Source: Paracoccus sp. MKU1 (GTDB lineage: Bacteria; Pseudomonadota; Alphaproteobacteria; Rhodobacterales; Rhodobacteraceae). From it: a stretch of DNA of 64,000 nt. The position numbers were made by a program, and so were the translations under genes. Below the pieces are notes generated by a model, which saw only the letters and a program-made list of their open reading frames with translations, ran no database searches and was not told the origin of the DNA. Below, piece after piece: positions 29,924 through 39,652 of the stretch (within the stretch, counting starts at the first letter, position 1; every line of letters begins with the position of its first letter). The stretch is from contig NZ_LLWQ01000154.1 in NCBI RefSeq assembly GCF_001447385.1, positions 1 to 64,000 on the forward strand. The letters are read 5' to 3'.

Positions 29924-29984
29924 CTTTGGCTCCTTCCCTTGGCTGACCCGGCCGGGAGGCCCGGCATGGCTATATAACGACATA

Positions 29985-30030
29985 GGTGATCGTGTTTTGC
30001 AAGATAAATATCGACCGACTTTATCGTGTT
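29985..30030. promoter_or_regulatory. AT-rich divergent control region with repeats
   Basis: ATCGTGTT occurs at 29989-29996 and again at 30023-30030, and GATAAA/TTTATC form an inverted pair between about 30003 and 30025. The segment is AT-rich in a GC-rich genome and lies between mipZ and the divergent small genes, so it probably carries promoter or operator sites. Confidence 0.35.
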
Positions 30031-30193
30031 GAAAGAAGGAAGCGGGAACAATTGCTTGCGCGACCGGCTGCCGGGTGGTGTGCCGCCGCGGAAAGGCCGC
30101 AGCCGGCGTGTTTTCCCGCGGCCTCGGCGCTTTTCATCGCGGCGGGAGCGGCCTATGGTCCGGCGCGATACCGCGGGCATCGCAGGGGGATTC

Positions 30194-30976
30194 GTGGCGC
30201 ATATCATCGTCGTCGGCAACGAAAAGGGCGGTTCGGGCAAGTCCACGACCTCGATGCATGTGGCGACCGCGCTGGCGCGCATGGGCCATCGGGTCGGGGC
30301 GCTGGATCTGGACGTGCGCCAGCGCAGCTTCGGCCGCTATCTGGAGAATCGCGCCGCCTTCGCCCAACGCGAGGGGCTGGACCTGCCCACGCCGCTGCTG
30401 GGCCGGCTGGAGCCCGAGACCCAGGGCGGCCCGGACCCGCTGTCGCAGGCGGTGGACGCGCTGGACCGGGAATGCGACTTCATCCTGCTGGACTGCCCCG
30501 GCTCGCATACCCGGCTCAGCCAGATGGCGCATACGCTGGCCGATACGCTGATCACGCCGATGAACGACAGTTTCGTCGATTTCGACCTGCTGGCCCGCAT
30601 GTCGCCCGAGGGCAGGATTCTCGGCCCCTCGATCTATGCCGAGATGGTCTGGTCGGCCCGCCAGCTGCGCGGCGAGGCCGGGGCGGGGCCGATCGACTGG
30701 CTGGTGCTGCGCAACCGGCTGGGCACGCAGGCCATGCACAACAAGCGCAAGGTCGGCGGCGCATTGACCACTCTGTCCAAGCGCATCGGCTTTCGGGTGG
30801 CCCCAGGCTTTTCCGAGCGGGTGATCTTTCGCGAGCTGTTTCCGCGCGGATTGACGCTGCTGGATCTCAAGGACATCGGCACGGAACAGCTCAGCATATC
30901 GAATATCGCCGCCCGGCAGGAACTGCGCGACCTGATCGGCGAGTTGAACCTACCCGGCGTCAGCGTTTCCTTCTGA
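30194..30976 (+). CDS. mipZ: Division-plane positioning ATPase MipZ
   Basis: MipZ is a ParA-like ATPase that binds ParB near the chromosome origins and keeps FtsZ rings away from the poles. The 260-residue protein starts VAHIIVVGNEKGGSGKSTTS, with the deviant Walker A motif at residues 8-18, and has the DLDVRQRSFGRYLENR segment specific to MipZ rather than ParA. Translation is assigned to the GTG at 30194, with AGGGGGA just upstream; an ATG at 30155 is a weaker alternative. No parB is nearby, which is normal for this gene. Confidence 0.92.
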   Translation: MAHIIVVGNEKGGSGKSTTSMHVATALARMGHRVGALDLDVRQRSFGRYLENRAAFAQREGLDLPTPLLGRLEPETQGGPDPLSQAVDALDRECDFILLDCPGSHTRLSQMAHTLADTLITPMNDSFVDFDLLARMSPEGRILGPSIYAEMVWSARQLRGEAGAGPIDWLVLRNRLGTQAMHNKRKVGGALTTLSKRIGFRVAPGFSERVIFRELFPRGLTLLDLKDIGTEQLSISNIAARQELRDLIGELNLPGVSVSF

Positions 30977-31045
30977 AACCCGGCTGGCATTGTTGCCGGG
31001 CACGGGCGCCATTATGTTGCGCCGCAGATTGGTTTGGAGGGGACG

Positions 31046-32212
31046 ATGACGGCAGCCTGCCGGATCACCCGGATCGCGATGCTGGCGCTTGCCCTGTCCC
31101 TGGGACCGGCCGGCATGGCCATGGCCGAGACGGCGGGCGCGGTCGAGCAATCCGAACTGCCCATGGTGACTCTGGCCAGCGCCGAGCGCAGCTGGATCGA
31201 GGCGCGGGTGCCGGTCTCGGGCTCGCTGGTGGCGCGGCAGGAGGTGCAGGTCCATGCCCTGGTCTCGGGGCATGAGATCACCGGCATCGAGGCCGAGCTC
31301 GGCGACCGCGTCAGGGCGGGACAGGTGCTGGCGCGGCTGTCCGAGGACGTGCTGTCGGCGCAGCTGGCCCAGGCCGAGGCCGAATATCAACGTGCCGAGG
31401 CGGGGATCAGCCAGGCCGAAAGCCAGATCGCCAGCGCCCAGGCCAGCCTGACCCAGGCGGTGGCGACGCTGGAGCGCACCCGCAGCCTGCGGCAAAGCGG
31501 CAATGCCAGTCAGGCGGTGCTGGACCAGGCCATCGCCACCGAGGCCTCGGCGCGCGCGGCGGCGGCCTCGGCCGCGGATGGGCTGGGGGTGGCGCGGGCG
31601 GCGCTGGCGCAGGCCGATGCGGCGCGGCGCATCGCGCGGCTGAACCTGGACCATGCCCGCATCACCGCTCCGGTCGATGGCGTGGTCGTGGGCCGGACCG
31701 CGCGGCTGGGCGCGATTCCGGGCGGGGGCGGCGAGCCGCTGTTCACCTTGATCGCCGGCGGCGAGGTCGAGCTTGAGGCCGACGTGATCGAAACCGCGCT
31801 GAGCCAGCTCGAACCGGGCGATGCGGCCGAGATCGAGGTTGCGGGCCTGGGCCGCGTCGAGGGCAGGCTGCGGCTGGTTCCGGCGACGGTCGATCCGGTG
31901 ACGCGGCTCGGCTCGGCGCGGATCGCGCTGGACCCGGACCAGCGCCTGCGCACCGGGCTTTTCGCCAGCGGCTGGATCGTCACCGACCGGCGGCAGGCGG
32001 TGACCGTGCCGGCATCGGCCATCCTGGCGGATGCCTCGGGCGAGCGGGTGCAGGTGGTCAGGGACGGCAGGATCGAGACGCGCAAGGTCCGCGGCGGGCT
32101 GCTCTGGCAGGGCCGGAGGGAGATCCTTGAAGGCATCGCGGCGGGCGAGCAGGTCGTGGCCCGGGCCGGCGCCTTCTTCCGCAGCGGCGATCAGGTGCGG
32201 GCGGCGCCATGA
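31046..32212 (+). CDS. RND efflux periplasmic adaptor (HlyD/MFP family)
   Basis: A 388-residue membrane fusion protein that would link the inner-membrane pump to an outer-membrane channel. It has a signal peptide (MTAACRITRIAMLALALSLG ... MAMAE), a lipoyl half-motif (VSGHEITGIEAELGDRVRAG), a long alpha-hairpin of coiled-coil character (about residues 95-190), the second lipoyl half (ARITAPVDGVVVGRTARLGA) and a beta-barrel region. The ATG at 31046 follows GGAGGGGA. It overlaps the permease gene by ATGA. No outer-membrane factor gene or regulator is adjacent. Confidence 0.9.
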   Translation: MTAACRITRIAMLALALSLGPAGMAMAETAGAVEQSELPMVTLASAERSWIEARVPVSGSLVARQEVQVHALVSGHEITGIEAELGDRVRAGQVLARLSEDVLSAQLAQAEAEYQRAEAGISQAESQIASAQASLTQAVATLERTRSLRQSGNASQAVLDQAIATEASARAAAASAADGLGVARAALAQADAARRIARLNLDHARITAPVDGVVVGRTARLGAIPGGGGEPLFTLIAGGEVELEADVIETALSQLEPGDAAEIEVAGLGRVEGRLRLVPATVDPVTRLGSARIALDPDQRLRTGLFASGWIVTDRRQAVTVPASAILADASGERVQVVRDGRIETRKVRGGLLWQGRREILEGIAAGEQVVARAGAFFRSGDQVRAAP

Positions 32213-35200
32213 ATTTCTCGGCCTGGTCCATCCGCCATCCGGTGCCGCCCATCGCGATCTTCCTCGTGCTGATGCTGATGGGATTTTACAGCTTCAGCCG
32301 GCTGGCGGTCACGGCCATGCCCAACATCGACCTGCCGCTGGTCAGCGTCGTGGTCAGCCAGCCCGGCGCCGCGCCCAGCGAGCTGACCCGGCAGGTGATC
32401 CAGCCCATCGAGGATTCCATCGCCTCGATCACCGGCGTGCGGCACATCACCTCATCCGCAACCGACAGTTCGGCGCGGATCTATGTCGAGTTCGAGCTGG
32501 AGACCGATACCGACCGGGCGGTGAACGACGTCAAGGATGCGGTGGCCAATGTCCGCGCCGACCTGCCCGAATCCATCGTCGAGCCGCTGATCCACCGCAT
32601 TGATGTCAGCGGCATGGCGATCCTGACCTATGCCGTCAGCAATCCCGGCCTGAGCATCGAGGAACTGTCGGACTTCGTCGATGACGTGGTGTTGCGCGAC
32701 CTGTCCACCGTGCCGGGCGTGGCCAGCATCACCCGCATCGGCGGCGCCGACCGCCAGATCAATGTCGAGCTGAACCCCGCCCGCATCCAGGCCTTCGGGC
32801 TGACGGCGGCCGAGATCTCGGACCAGCTCAGGGCCAAGAATATCGACATGGGTGGCGGCCGCGGCGATCTGGCCGGAACGGAATATTCCATCCGCGCGCT
32901 GGGATCGGCGGGCGACGTGGCCCGGCTGGCCGCGACGCCGATCCTGATCGGCGGCGGCGAGGCGGGCGGGCGCACGGTGCGGCTGGACCAGCTGGGCAGC
33001 GTGACCGACGGCGCCAGCGAGGAACGCAAGTTCGCCCTGCTCGACGGCCAGCCGGTGGTGGCCTTCGGCGTCTTTCGCGCCAGTGGCGAATCTGACCTGG
33101 AGGCCGGCGACGGCACCAAGGCCCGCATCGCCGAGATCGAGAAGCGCCATCCCGGCACCCGCATCACCCTGATTGACGATGCGACGACCTATACCTCGGG
33201 CAGCTACCATTCGACCATGGAGACGCTCTACGAGGGCGCGGCGCTGGCCGTGGTGGTGGTGTTCCTGTTCCTGAGGAACTGGCGCGCGACGCTGATCGCC
33301 GCCGTGGCCCTGCCCCTGTCGATCATTCCGACCTTTTTCGTGATGCATTGGCTGGGCTTCACGCTGAACGGCATCAGCCTGCTCGCCATCACGCTGGTCA
33401 CCGGCATCCTGGTCGACGACGCCATCGTCGAGATCGAGAACATCGTGCGGCACATCAACATGGGGGTGCCAGCCTATCAGGCCAGCATGGAGGCCGCGAA
33501 CGAGATCGGCCTGACCGTCATCGCGATCAGCCTTTCCATCGTCGCGGTCTTCGCTCCGGTCAGCTTCATGGGCGGGATTCCGGGGCAGTATTTCAAGCAG
33601 TTCGGGCTGACGGTCGCGGTCTCGGTGCTGTTCTCGCTGCTGGTGGCGCGGCTGATCACGCCGATGCTGGCCGCCTATTTCCTGCGCGACAACACCCGCC
33701 TGGCCGAGGAGCGCGACGGGCCGGTGCTGCGCGCGCTGATGGCGGTGCTGCGCTGGACGCTGCGCCATCGCGGGCTGACGCTGCTGATGGGGCTGGGGGT
33801 GTTCGCCGGCTCGATCTATTCCGCCACATTGCTGCCGACCGAGTTCATCCCGGCCTCGGATGTCGGCCGCAGCCAGATCAGCATCGAATTGCCGCCCGGC
33901 GCCACGGTTTCGGAAACCGAGGCGGCGGCGCGGATGATCTCGCAGCGCATCGGCGCGGTGCCCGAGGTGCGCTCGGTCTTCGTCAATGGCGGCGAGGACG
34001 ACGTGACCAAGGCCAAGCTGATGGTCAATTACGGCCCCAAGGAAGAGCGCGAGCGGTCCAGCTTCGTGATCGAGGACGAACTGAAGCGCGACCTGTCGCA
34101 GATCCCCGACCTGCGGATCAATTTCCAGAACGAAGAGGGCAATGCCGACCTGTCGATCTCGGTCCTGGGCGATACCGAGGATGGTGCCGCCGAGGCGGCC
34201 GAGCGGCTGATGGCGGCCATGAAGCCGCTGCCGGTGCTGGAGGGGGTGACATCCTCGGCCAGCCTGCAACGGCCCGAGATCCAGATCCATCCCCGCCCCG
34301 AGGTCGCGGCCCAGCTTGGCGTGACCGCCAGCGCGCTGGCCACGACGCTGCGGGTGGCGACGCTGGGCGACACGGAATCGAACCTGGCCAAGTTCAACAC
34401 CGGCGACAAGCAGATCCCGATCATGGTGCGGCTGGACGAGACCGCCCGGCGCGACCTGATGACGGTGCGCAACCTGCGGGTGCCAAGCTCGGCCGGGCAG
34501 GTGCCGCTGGAGGTGGTGGCGGATGTGTCGATCTCGGCCGGGGCGACCGAGATCGGCCGCTACGACCGGCGCTATCGCACCACGGTTTCGGCGAATCTGG
34601 CGGACGGCGCGCTGCTGGGGCCGGTCAATGCCCAGGTCACGGCCTTGCAGGGCCAGGTGGAACTGCCGGCGGGGACCGAGATCCAGCCCTCGGGCGATGC
34701 CGAGATCATGGCCGAGGTGTTCCAGGCCTTCACCGTGGCGATGATCTCGGGCGTGCTGTTGACCTATGTCGTGCTGGTGCTCCTGTTCCACAATTTCGTC
34801 ACCCCGGTCTCGATCCTGATGTCGCTGCCGCTGGCCATCGGCGGCGCGATCCTGGCGCTGTTCCTGACCGGCAATTCCATCAGCATGGCGGTGGTGATCG
34901 GCTTCTTGATGCTGATGGGGATCGTGACCAAGAACGCCATCATGCTGGTGGAATTCGCGGTCAGCGCCATCGACCGCGGCGTGGAGAAGCGCGAGGCGAT
35001 CCTGGATGCGGTGCACAAGCGCGCCCGGCCCATCGTGATGACCACCATCGCCATGACCGCGGGCATGGTGCCCTCGGCCCTGGGCACCGGCGAGGGGGCC
35101 GAGTTCAGCTCGCCCATGGCCATCGCGGTGATCGGCGGCCTGCTGCTGTCCACGCTGCTGTCGCTGCTGTTCGTGCCCTCGCTGTTCTCGGTCATCCATG

Positions 35201-35277
35201 GCGGGCAGGTGCGGGTGGCAGGCTGGCTGCGGCGGCGGATCGGGCTGAACGCGGCACCGGAGGCGGCCGGGGAGTGA
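32209..35277 (+). CDS. RND efflux permease (HAE1-like)
   Basis: A 1022-residue proton-driven pump of the AcrB/MexB superfamily. The twelve membrane helices are split by two large periplasmic loops. The proton-relay residues are present: the aspartate pair in TGILVDDAIVEIEN (TM4) and the lysine in MGIVTKNAIMLVEF (TM10). The first helix carries WSIRHPVPPIAIFLVLMLMG. It is coupled to the adaptor gene by a four-base overlap. Substrates are unknown; length and helix motifs fit a drug-type rather than a heavy-metal pump. Confidence 0.93.
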   Translation: MNFSAWSIRHPVPPIAIFLVLMLMGFYSFSRLAVTAMPNIDLPLVSVVVSQPGAAPSELTRQVIQPIEDSIASITGVRHITSSATDSSARIYVEFELETDTDRAVNDVKDAVANVRADLPESIVEPLIHRIDVSGMAILTYAVSNPGLSIEELSDFVDDVVLRDLSTVPGVASITRIGGADRQINVELNPARIQAFGLTAAEISDQLRAKNIDMGGGRGDLAGTEYSIRALGSAGDVARLAATPILIGGGEAGGRTVRLDQLGSVTDGASEERKFALLDGQPVVAFGVFRASGESDLEAGDGTKARIAEIEKRHPGTRITLIDDATTYTSGSYHSTMETLYEGAALAVVVVFLFLRNWRATLIAAVALPLSIIPTFFVMHWLGFTLNGISLLAITLVTGILVDDAIVEIENIVRHINMGVPAYQASMEAANEIGLTVIAISLSIVAVFAPVSFMGGIPGQYFKQFGLTVAVSVLFSLLVARLITPMLAAYFLRDNTRLAEERDGPVLRALMAVLRWTLRHRGLTLLMGLGVFAGSIYSATLLPTEFIPASDVGRSQISIELPPGATVSETEAAARMISQRIGAVPEVRSVFVNGGEDDVTKAKLMVNYGPKEERERSSFVIEDELKRDLSQIPDLRINFQNEEGNADLSISVLGDTEDGAAEAAERLMAAMKPLPVLEGVTSSASLQRPEIQIHPRPEVAAQLGVTASALATTLRVATLGDTESNLAKFNTGDKQIPIMVRLDETARRDLMTVRNLRVPSSAGQVPLEVVADVSISAGATEIGRYDRRYRTTVSANLADGALLGPVNAQVTALQGQVELPAGTEIQPSGDAEIMAEVFQAFTVAMISGVLLTYVVLVLLFHNFVTPVSILMSLPLAIGGAILALFLTGNSISMAVVIGFLMLMGIVTKNAIMLVEFAVSAIDRGVEKREAILDAVHKRARPIVMTTIAMTAGMVPSALGTGEGAEFSSPMAIAVIGGLLLSTLLSLLFVPSLFSVIHGGQVRVAGWLRRRIGLNAAPEAAGE

Positions 35278-35284
35278 GGCCGGA

Positions 35285-35305
35285 CCGGGGGCTTCGCGCC
35301 CCCGG
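35285..35305. terminator. GC-rich hairpin after the RND permease
   Basis: CCGGGGGC (35285-35292) and GCCCCCGG (35298-35305) form a perfect eight-base stem. It begins eight bases after the permease stop. No T tract follows, so termination is tentative. Confidence 0.5.
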
Positions 35306-35314
35306 ACCCCCGCG

Positions 35315-35340
35315 GGGTATTTGGGCAACAAAGAAGAAGG
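35315..35340 (+). repeat. Dispersed GGGTATTTG repeat, single arm
   Basis: GGGTATTTGGGCAACAAAGA continues into an AAG-rich stretch and then into the hairpin at 35337-35358. It matches the left arm of the palindromes at 22763-22855 and 56537-56589 with one change. Confidence 0.75.
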
Positions 35341-35358
35341 GGGCCGCGAGGCCCCCTT
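35337..35358. terminator. Bidirectional terminator between RND permease and pdhC
   Basis: AAGGGGGCC and GGCCCCCTT form a nine-base stem around a GCGA loop between two convergent genes. A/T pairs at the stem base could serve both directions. Confidence 0.7.
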
Positions 35359-35385
35359 GTTCGTTCCGTTCGCCTTTGCTGGGGA

Positions 35386-36684
35386 TCAGGCCAGCATGCC
35401 CATCGGGTTTTCCAGGTGCTTGACGATGGCTTCCAGCAACTGGGCGCCGAGCGCGCCGTCAATCACCCGGTGGTCGACCGAGAGGGTCATCGACATGACG
35501 TTGCGGATCACCACCTCGCCATTCTCGACCACCGGGGTCTGGATGCCGGCGCCGACGGCGAGGATCGCGCCATGCGGCGGGTTGATCACCGCGTCGAAGT
35601 TCTCGATCCCGAACATGCCGAGGTTCGAAATGGCGAAGCTGCCGCCCTGGTATTCATGCGGCGCGAGCTTCTTGGTCTTGGCGCGGTTGGCCAGGTCCTT
35701 CATCTCGGCGGACAGCGCCGACAGGGTCTTTTGCTGCGCGTCCTTAAGCACCGGGGTGAAGAGGCCGCCCTCGATGGCCACGGCGACGGCCACGTCCGAA
35801 GGCTTCAGCTTCAGGATGCGGTCGCCGGCCCAGACCGCGTTGGCATCCGGCACCTCTTGCAGCGCCAGCGCGCAGGCCTTGATGATGAAGTCGTTGACCG
35901 ACAGCTTCACGCCCCGCGATTCCAGCTGCTTGTTCAGCATGGCCCGGAACTTCATCAGCTCGTCGAGCCTGGCGGACCGGCGCAGGTAGAAATGCGGGAT
36001 GGTCTGCTTGGCCTCGGAAAGCCGCGCGGCGATGGTGCGGCGCATGCCGTCGAGCGCCACTTCCTCGGTCTCGCGGTCGGCATACATCCTGAGGATGGTT
36101 TCCGCGGACGGTCCGGCCGGGGCGGCGGCCGCCGGGGCCGGGGCGGCTTTCGGGGCCTCGGCGGCGGCAGGCTTGGCCGCGCCGGGTTTCGCGTCCTCGA
36201 CATCCGCCTTCACGATGCGGCCATGCGGACCCGAGCCGACGACCGAGGCGAGGTCGATGCCCTTTTCCGCCGCGATGCGCCGGGCCAGCGGCGAGGCGAA
36301 GATGCGCCCGCCATCCGCCGGTTTCGGCGCCGCCGGGGCAGGGGCGGTGGGCGGTGCTGCCGGGGCAGCCTCGGCTTTCGGAGCCTCGGGCTTGGCTTCC
36401 GTCTTGGGTGCCGGCGCCGCGCCGATGTCACCGGCGGATTCGCCTTCCTCCAGCAGCACGGCGATGGGGGTGTTGACCTTGACCCCGGCGGTGCCCTCGG
36501 CGATCAGGATCTTGCCCAGCTTGCCTTCGTCCACGGCCTCGAATTCCATCGTGGCCTTGTCGGTCTCGATCTCGGCGATGATGTCGCCGGATTTGACCTC
36601 GTCGCCCTCTTTCACCAGCCATTTGGCCAGCGTGCCCTCTTCCATGGTCGGAGAAAGCGCGGGCATCAGGATTTCTGTCGGCAT
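35386..36684 (-). CDS. pdhC: Dihydrolipoamide acetyltransferase, PDH E2
   Basis: E2 is the core of the pyruvate dehydrogenase complex; it moves the acetyl group from E1 to CoA on a swinging lipoyl arm. The 432-residue protein has one lipoyl domain (residues 1-80; lipoylated K43 in [10 protein letters not shown]), an Ala/Pro linker, a peripheral-subunit-binding domain ([17 protein letters not shown], about residues 130-165), a second linker, and the catalytic domain ending with [16 protein letters not shown], whose histidine is catalytic. It follows pdhB by 12 bases. No E3 (lpd) gene is in the cluster. Confidence 0.97.
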   Translation of the reverse strand: MPTEILMPALSPTMEEGTLAKWLVKEGDEVKSGDIIAEIETDKATMEFEAVDEGKLGKILIAEGTAGVKVNTPIAVLLEEGESAGDIGAAPAPKTEAKPEAPKAEAAPAAPPTAPAPAAPKPADGGRIFASPLARRIAAEKGIDLASVVGSGPHGRIVKADVEDAKPGAAKPAAAEAPKAAPAPAAAAPAGPSAETILRMYADRETEEVALDGMRRTIAARLSEAKQTIPHFYLRRSARLDELMKFRAMLNKQLESRGVKLSVNDFIIKACALALQEVPDANAVWAGDRILKLKPSDVAVAVAIEGGLFTPVLKDAQQKTLSALSAEMKDLANRAKTKKLAPHEYQGGSFAISNLGMFGIENFDAVINPPHGAILAVGAGIQTPVVENGEVVIRNVMSMTLSVDHRVIDGALGAQLLEAIVKHLENPMGMLA

Positions 36685-36696
36685 CTCGCTCGCTCC

Positions 36697-38067
36697 TTAA
36701 CGGTAGGTGACTTTCTTGACCGCCGCCACCACCTCGTCGGAGGTGATCAGCGCGTGCTTTTCAAGGTTTGCGGCATAGGGCATGGGCACGTCCTTGCCGG
36801 TGCAGTTGATCACCGGCGCGTCGAGATAGTCGAAGGCGTTCTCCATGATATGGGCCGAGAGGTGGTTGCCGATCGAGGCGACCGGGAAGCCCTCCTCCAC
36901 CGTCACGCAGCGGTTGGTGCGTTTCACCGATTCGATCAGCGTGGCGTAGTCGATGGGGCGCAGGGTGCGCAGGTCGATCACCTCGGCCTCGATGCCCTCG
37001 GCGGCCAGCTTCTCGGCGGCCTCCAGCGCATGGACCATGCCGATGCCGAAGCTGATGATGGTCACGTCGCGGCCGGGGCGCACGATCCTGGCCTTGCCGA
37101 AGGGGATGGTGAAGTCCTCGAGATCCGGCACCTCGAAGCTGCGGCCGTAGAGGATCTCGTTTTCCAGGAAGATCACCGGGTTCGGGTCGCGGATCGCGGT
37201 CTTGAGCAGGCCCTTCGCATCGGCGGCCGAATAGGGCATCACCACCTTGAGGCCGGGGATCTGCGCATACCAGGCCGCGTAATCCTGGCTGTGCTGGGCC
37301 GCCACCCGCGCGGCGGCGCCGTTCGGGCCGCGGAAGACGATGGGGCAGCCCATCTGGCCGCCGGACATGTAGAGCGTCTTGGCCGCCGAGTTGATGATAT
37401 GGTCGATGGCCTGCATGGCGAAGTTGAAGGTCATGAACTCGACGATGGGGCGCAGCCCGGCCATGGCGGCGCCGGTGCCGATGCCGGCGAAGCCGATTTC
37501 CGAGATCGGCGTATCCACGACGCGGCGCGGGCCGAACTTGTCCAGGAGGCCCTGGCTGATCTTGTAGGCGCCCTGGTATTCGCCGACTTCCTCGCCCATC
37601 AGGAAGACGGTCTCGTCGCGGGTCATTTCCTCTTCCATGGCCTCGCGCAGGGCCTCGCGCACGGTCATGGTCTTCATCGGTGTGCCTTCCGGCCAGTCGG
37701 GCGACTGGTCCGCGACCGGGGCGGAGGCAGGGATCGCGGCCTCAGCCGGGGCGGCCGGAGCCTCTGCCCGGGCTTCGGCGGGTGCGGGTTCGGCCTTCGG
37801 CGCCGGGGCGGCATCGGCGGATTCGCCCTCCTCGACCAGCACGGCGATGGGGGTGTTCACCTTCACCCCCTGGCTGCCCTCGGCGATCAGGATCTTGCCG
37901 AGGACGCCCTCGTCGACGGCCTCGAATTCCATCGTGGCCTTGTCGGTCTCGATCTCGGCGAGGATGTCGCCGGATTTCACGTTATCGCCTTCCTTGACCA
38001 GCCATTTGGCCAGCGTGCCTTCCTCCATGGTCGGCGACAGGGCGGGCATCAGGATTTCGGTTGCCAT
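36697..38067 (-). CDS. pdhB: Pyruvate dehydrogenase E1 beta with lipoyl domain
   Basis: E1 beta pairs with E1 alpha to decarboxylate pyruvate with thiamine diphosphate. The 456-residue chain is a fusion: an N-terminal lipoyl domain (residues 1-80; K43 in [10 protein letters not shown]), an Ala/Pro/Glu linker to about residue 130, and a transketolase-like domain starting [20 protein letters not shown]. Such an E1 beta with its own lipoyl domain is known from alphaproteobacteria such as Sinorhizobium and Zymomonas. The lipoyl part is almost identical to that of pdhC, including 46 identical bases. It lies 12 bases after pdhA. Confidence 0.97.
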   Translation of the reverse strand: MATEILMPALSPTMEEGTLAKWLVKEGDNVKSGDILAEIETDKATMEFEAVDEGVLGKILIAEGSQGVKVNTPIAVLVEEGESADAAPAPKAEPAPAEARAEAPAAPAEAAIPASAPVADQSPDWPEGTPMKTMTVREALREAMEEEMTRDETVFLMGEEVGEYQGAYKISQGLLDKFGPRRVVDTPISEIGFAGIGTGAAMAGLRPIVEFMTFNFAMQAIDHIINSAAKTLYMSGGQMGCPIVFRGPNGAAARVAAQHSQDYAAWYAQIPGLKVVMPYSAADAKGLLKTAIRDPNPVIFLENEILYGRSFEVPDLEDFTIPFGKARIVRPGRDVTIISFGIGMVHALEAAEKLAAEGIEAEVIDLRTLRPIDYATLIESVKRTNRCVTVEEGFPVASIGNHLSAHIMENAFDYLDAPVINCTGKDVPMPYAANLEKHALITSDEVVAAVKKVTYR

Positions 38068-38079
38068 GGTTCCCTCCCC

Positions 38080-39111
38080 TCAGGCGTTCTGTTCCGCGCC
38101 GCCCTGCGGCACTTCCTTGGCGTAGATATCGGTCCAGAGCTCTTCCAGCGGCGGCTCGGGGCTTTCCTTGGCGAATTCGGCCGAGTCGTTCACGATATCC
38201 TTGATCTCCTTGTCGATGGCCTTGAGGTCCTCCTCGGAGGCGTGCTTGCCGGTCAGCAGCAGTTCGCGCACATGCTCGATGGCGTCGCGCTCGTCGCGCA
38301 TCTTCTGCACTTCCTCGCGGGTGCGGTATTTCGCCGGGTCGGACATCGAATGGCCGCGATAGCGATAGGTCATGACCTCGAGGATGTAGGGGCCCTTGCC
38401 GGCGCGGCAATGCGCCACCGCCTTTTCGCCTGCGGCCCTGACCGCCAGCACGTCCATGCCGTCCACCTGCTCGCCCTTGATGCCGAAGGCTTCGCCGCGG
38501 CCATAGAGCGTGGTCGATTTGGTCGAGCGTTTCATCGAGGTGCCCATGGCATACTGGTTGTTCTCGATGACGAAGACGACCGGCAGTTCCCAGAGCTCGG
38601 CCATGTTGTAGGTCTCGTAGACCTGGCCCTGGTTCGAGGCGCCGTCGCCGAAATAGACGAAGGTGACGTTGTCGTTGCCCAGATACTTGTCGGCAAAGGC
38701 CAGGCCGGCGCCCAGCGGCACCTGGGCCGCGACGATGCCATGGCCGCCGTAGAAATGCTTTTCGCGGCTGAACATGTGCATCGAGCCGCCCTTGCCCTTG
38801 GAATAGCCGCCGATCCGTCCGGTCAGCTCGGCCATCACGCCGCGGGCTTCCATGCCGCAGGCCAGCATGTGGCCGTGGTCGCGATAGCTGGTGATGCGCT
38901 TGTCGCCTTCCTTGGCGATGGATTCGAGGCCGACGACCACGGCTTCCTGGCCGATATAGAGGTGGCAGAAGCCGCCGATCAGACCCATGCCGTAAAGCTG
39001 GCCGGCCTTTTCCTCGAATCGCCGGATCAGCAGCATGTCGCGGTAGTATTTGAGCAGCTCATCCTTGGACACGTTGGGCGTGCTTTGCTTGGCTGCGGGC
39101 TTTCTGACCAT
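38080..39111 (-). CDS. pdhA: Pyruvate dehydrogenase E1 alpha
   Basis: The 343-residue subunit carries the thiamine-diphosphate motif GDGASNQGQVYETYNMAELW with the paired asparagines later in VIENNQYAMGTSMKRS, and the phosphorylation-loop-like region YRYRGHSMSDPAKYRTREEV. It heads the pdhA-pdhB-pdhC operon; intergenic gaps of 12 bases imply one transcript. Upstream lies a dispersed repeat arm (39283-39305) and then the ftsB-like gene on the same strand. Confidence 0.97.
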   Translation of the reverse strand: MVRKPAAKQSTPNVSKDELLKYYRDMLLIRRFEEKAGQLYGMGLIGGFCHLYIGQEAVVVGLESIAKEGDKRITSYRDHGHMLACGMEARGVMAELTGRIGGYSKGKGGSMHMFSREKHFYGGHGIVAAQVPLGAGLAFADKYLGNDNVTFVYFGDGASNQGQVYETYNMAELWELPVVFVIENNQYAMGTSMKRSTKSTTLYGRGEAFGIKGEQVDGMDVLAVRAAGEKAVAHCRAGKGPYILEVMTYRYRGHSMSDPAKYRTREEVQKMRDERDAIEHVRELLLTGKHASEEDLKAIDKEIKDIVNDSAEFAKESPEPPLEELWTDIYAKEVPQGGAEQNA

Positions 39112-39282
39112 GGGCCTCCTCCTCGGGGCGGGGATAGTTCAGCGTTAAACTAATTCTAGGCGAAGCTTTCGGGGGAAGTAAACCGGCCTCGTGCATCCGT
39201 CCAGAGGGCAGATGCGAAAAGCCGCCTGCGCGGCGGCGATAGTTGGGGCGCGCAGGGGCATCGCCGCGTCCTGGGGCGCGGT

Positions 39283-39305
39283 CGCATGGGTATTTGGGCA
39301 ACGGA
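39283..39305 (+). repeat. Dispersed GGGTATTTG repeat, single arm
   Basis: The 23 bases are identical to 22774-22796, including the GTCGCAT prefix and GGGTATTTGGGCAACG. No clear inverted partner is present nearby. It lies between pdhA and the ftsB-like gene. Confidence 0.8.
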
Positions 39306-39334
39306 GAAGGCGCGGCCGGACCCTGCGGGAGGGC

Positions 39335-39628
39335 TCAGCGGATGATGACTTCGTCGGCGCGCACCAGGCCCAGTACGTCGCGGGCGCGTTCGTCCAGAAG
39401 GTCGAGATCGAGAAACTCGTCCGAGAGCCGTCGGGTCAGGTTGCGCATCCGGTCCACCTCGGCTTGCAGCTTGTCGCGCTGTTGGATCAGCTCCTGCGTC
39501 TCGGCCTGCAATTGCACTCGGCGCAGGATCCCCGAGGGGCCCTGCACCGCCGCATAGGCGAAATAGACGCCCAGGAGGATCATCACGACGAAGAAGATGA
39601 GGGCGCTGATCGACAGGCGTTGGGTCAT
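39335..39628 (-). CDS. ftsB: FtsB/DivIC-type septum formation initiator
   Basis: A 97-residue bitopic membrane protein of the septum formation initiator family (PF04977). A short cytoplasmic start is followed by one helix (ISALIFFVVMILLGVYFAYA, about residues 7-27), a coiled coil of about 35 residues (VQLQAETQELIQQRDKLQAE and onward) and a C-terminal LLDERARDVLGLVRADEVII. FtsB links FtsL and FtsQ in the divisome. Its position upstream of pdhA is common in alphaproteobacteria and supports the assignment. Confidence 0.85.
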   Translation of the reverse strand: MTQRLSISALIFFVVMILLGVYFAYAAVQGPSGILRRVQLQAETQELIQQRDKLQAEVDRMRNLTRRLSDEFLDLDLLDERARDVLGLVRADEVIIR

Positions 39629-39652
39629 GGGCTTCTCGGCTGTTTCGGGCGA

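Noticed and set aside
32452..35331. Long open frame antisense to the RND permease
   Set aside because: Composition is histidine/glutamine/arginine-rich and no ribosome site or family motif exists; the permease on the other strand is unambiguous.
35416..39153. Open frame of over 1200 codons antisense to the pdh operon
   Set aside because: It covers three clear pdh genes and their gaps and shows only shadow composition.
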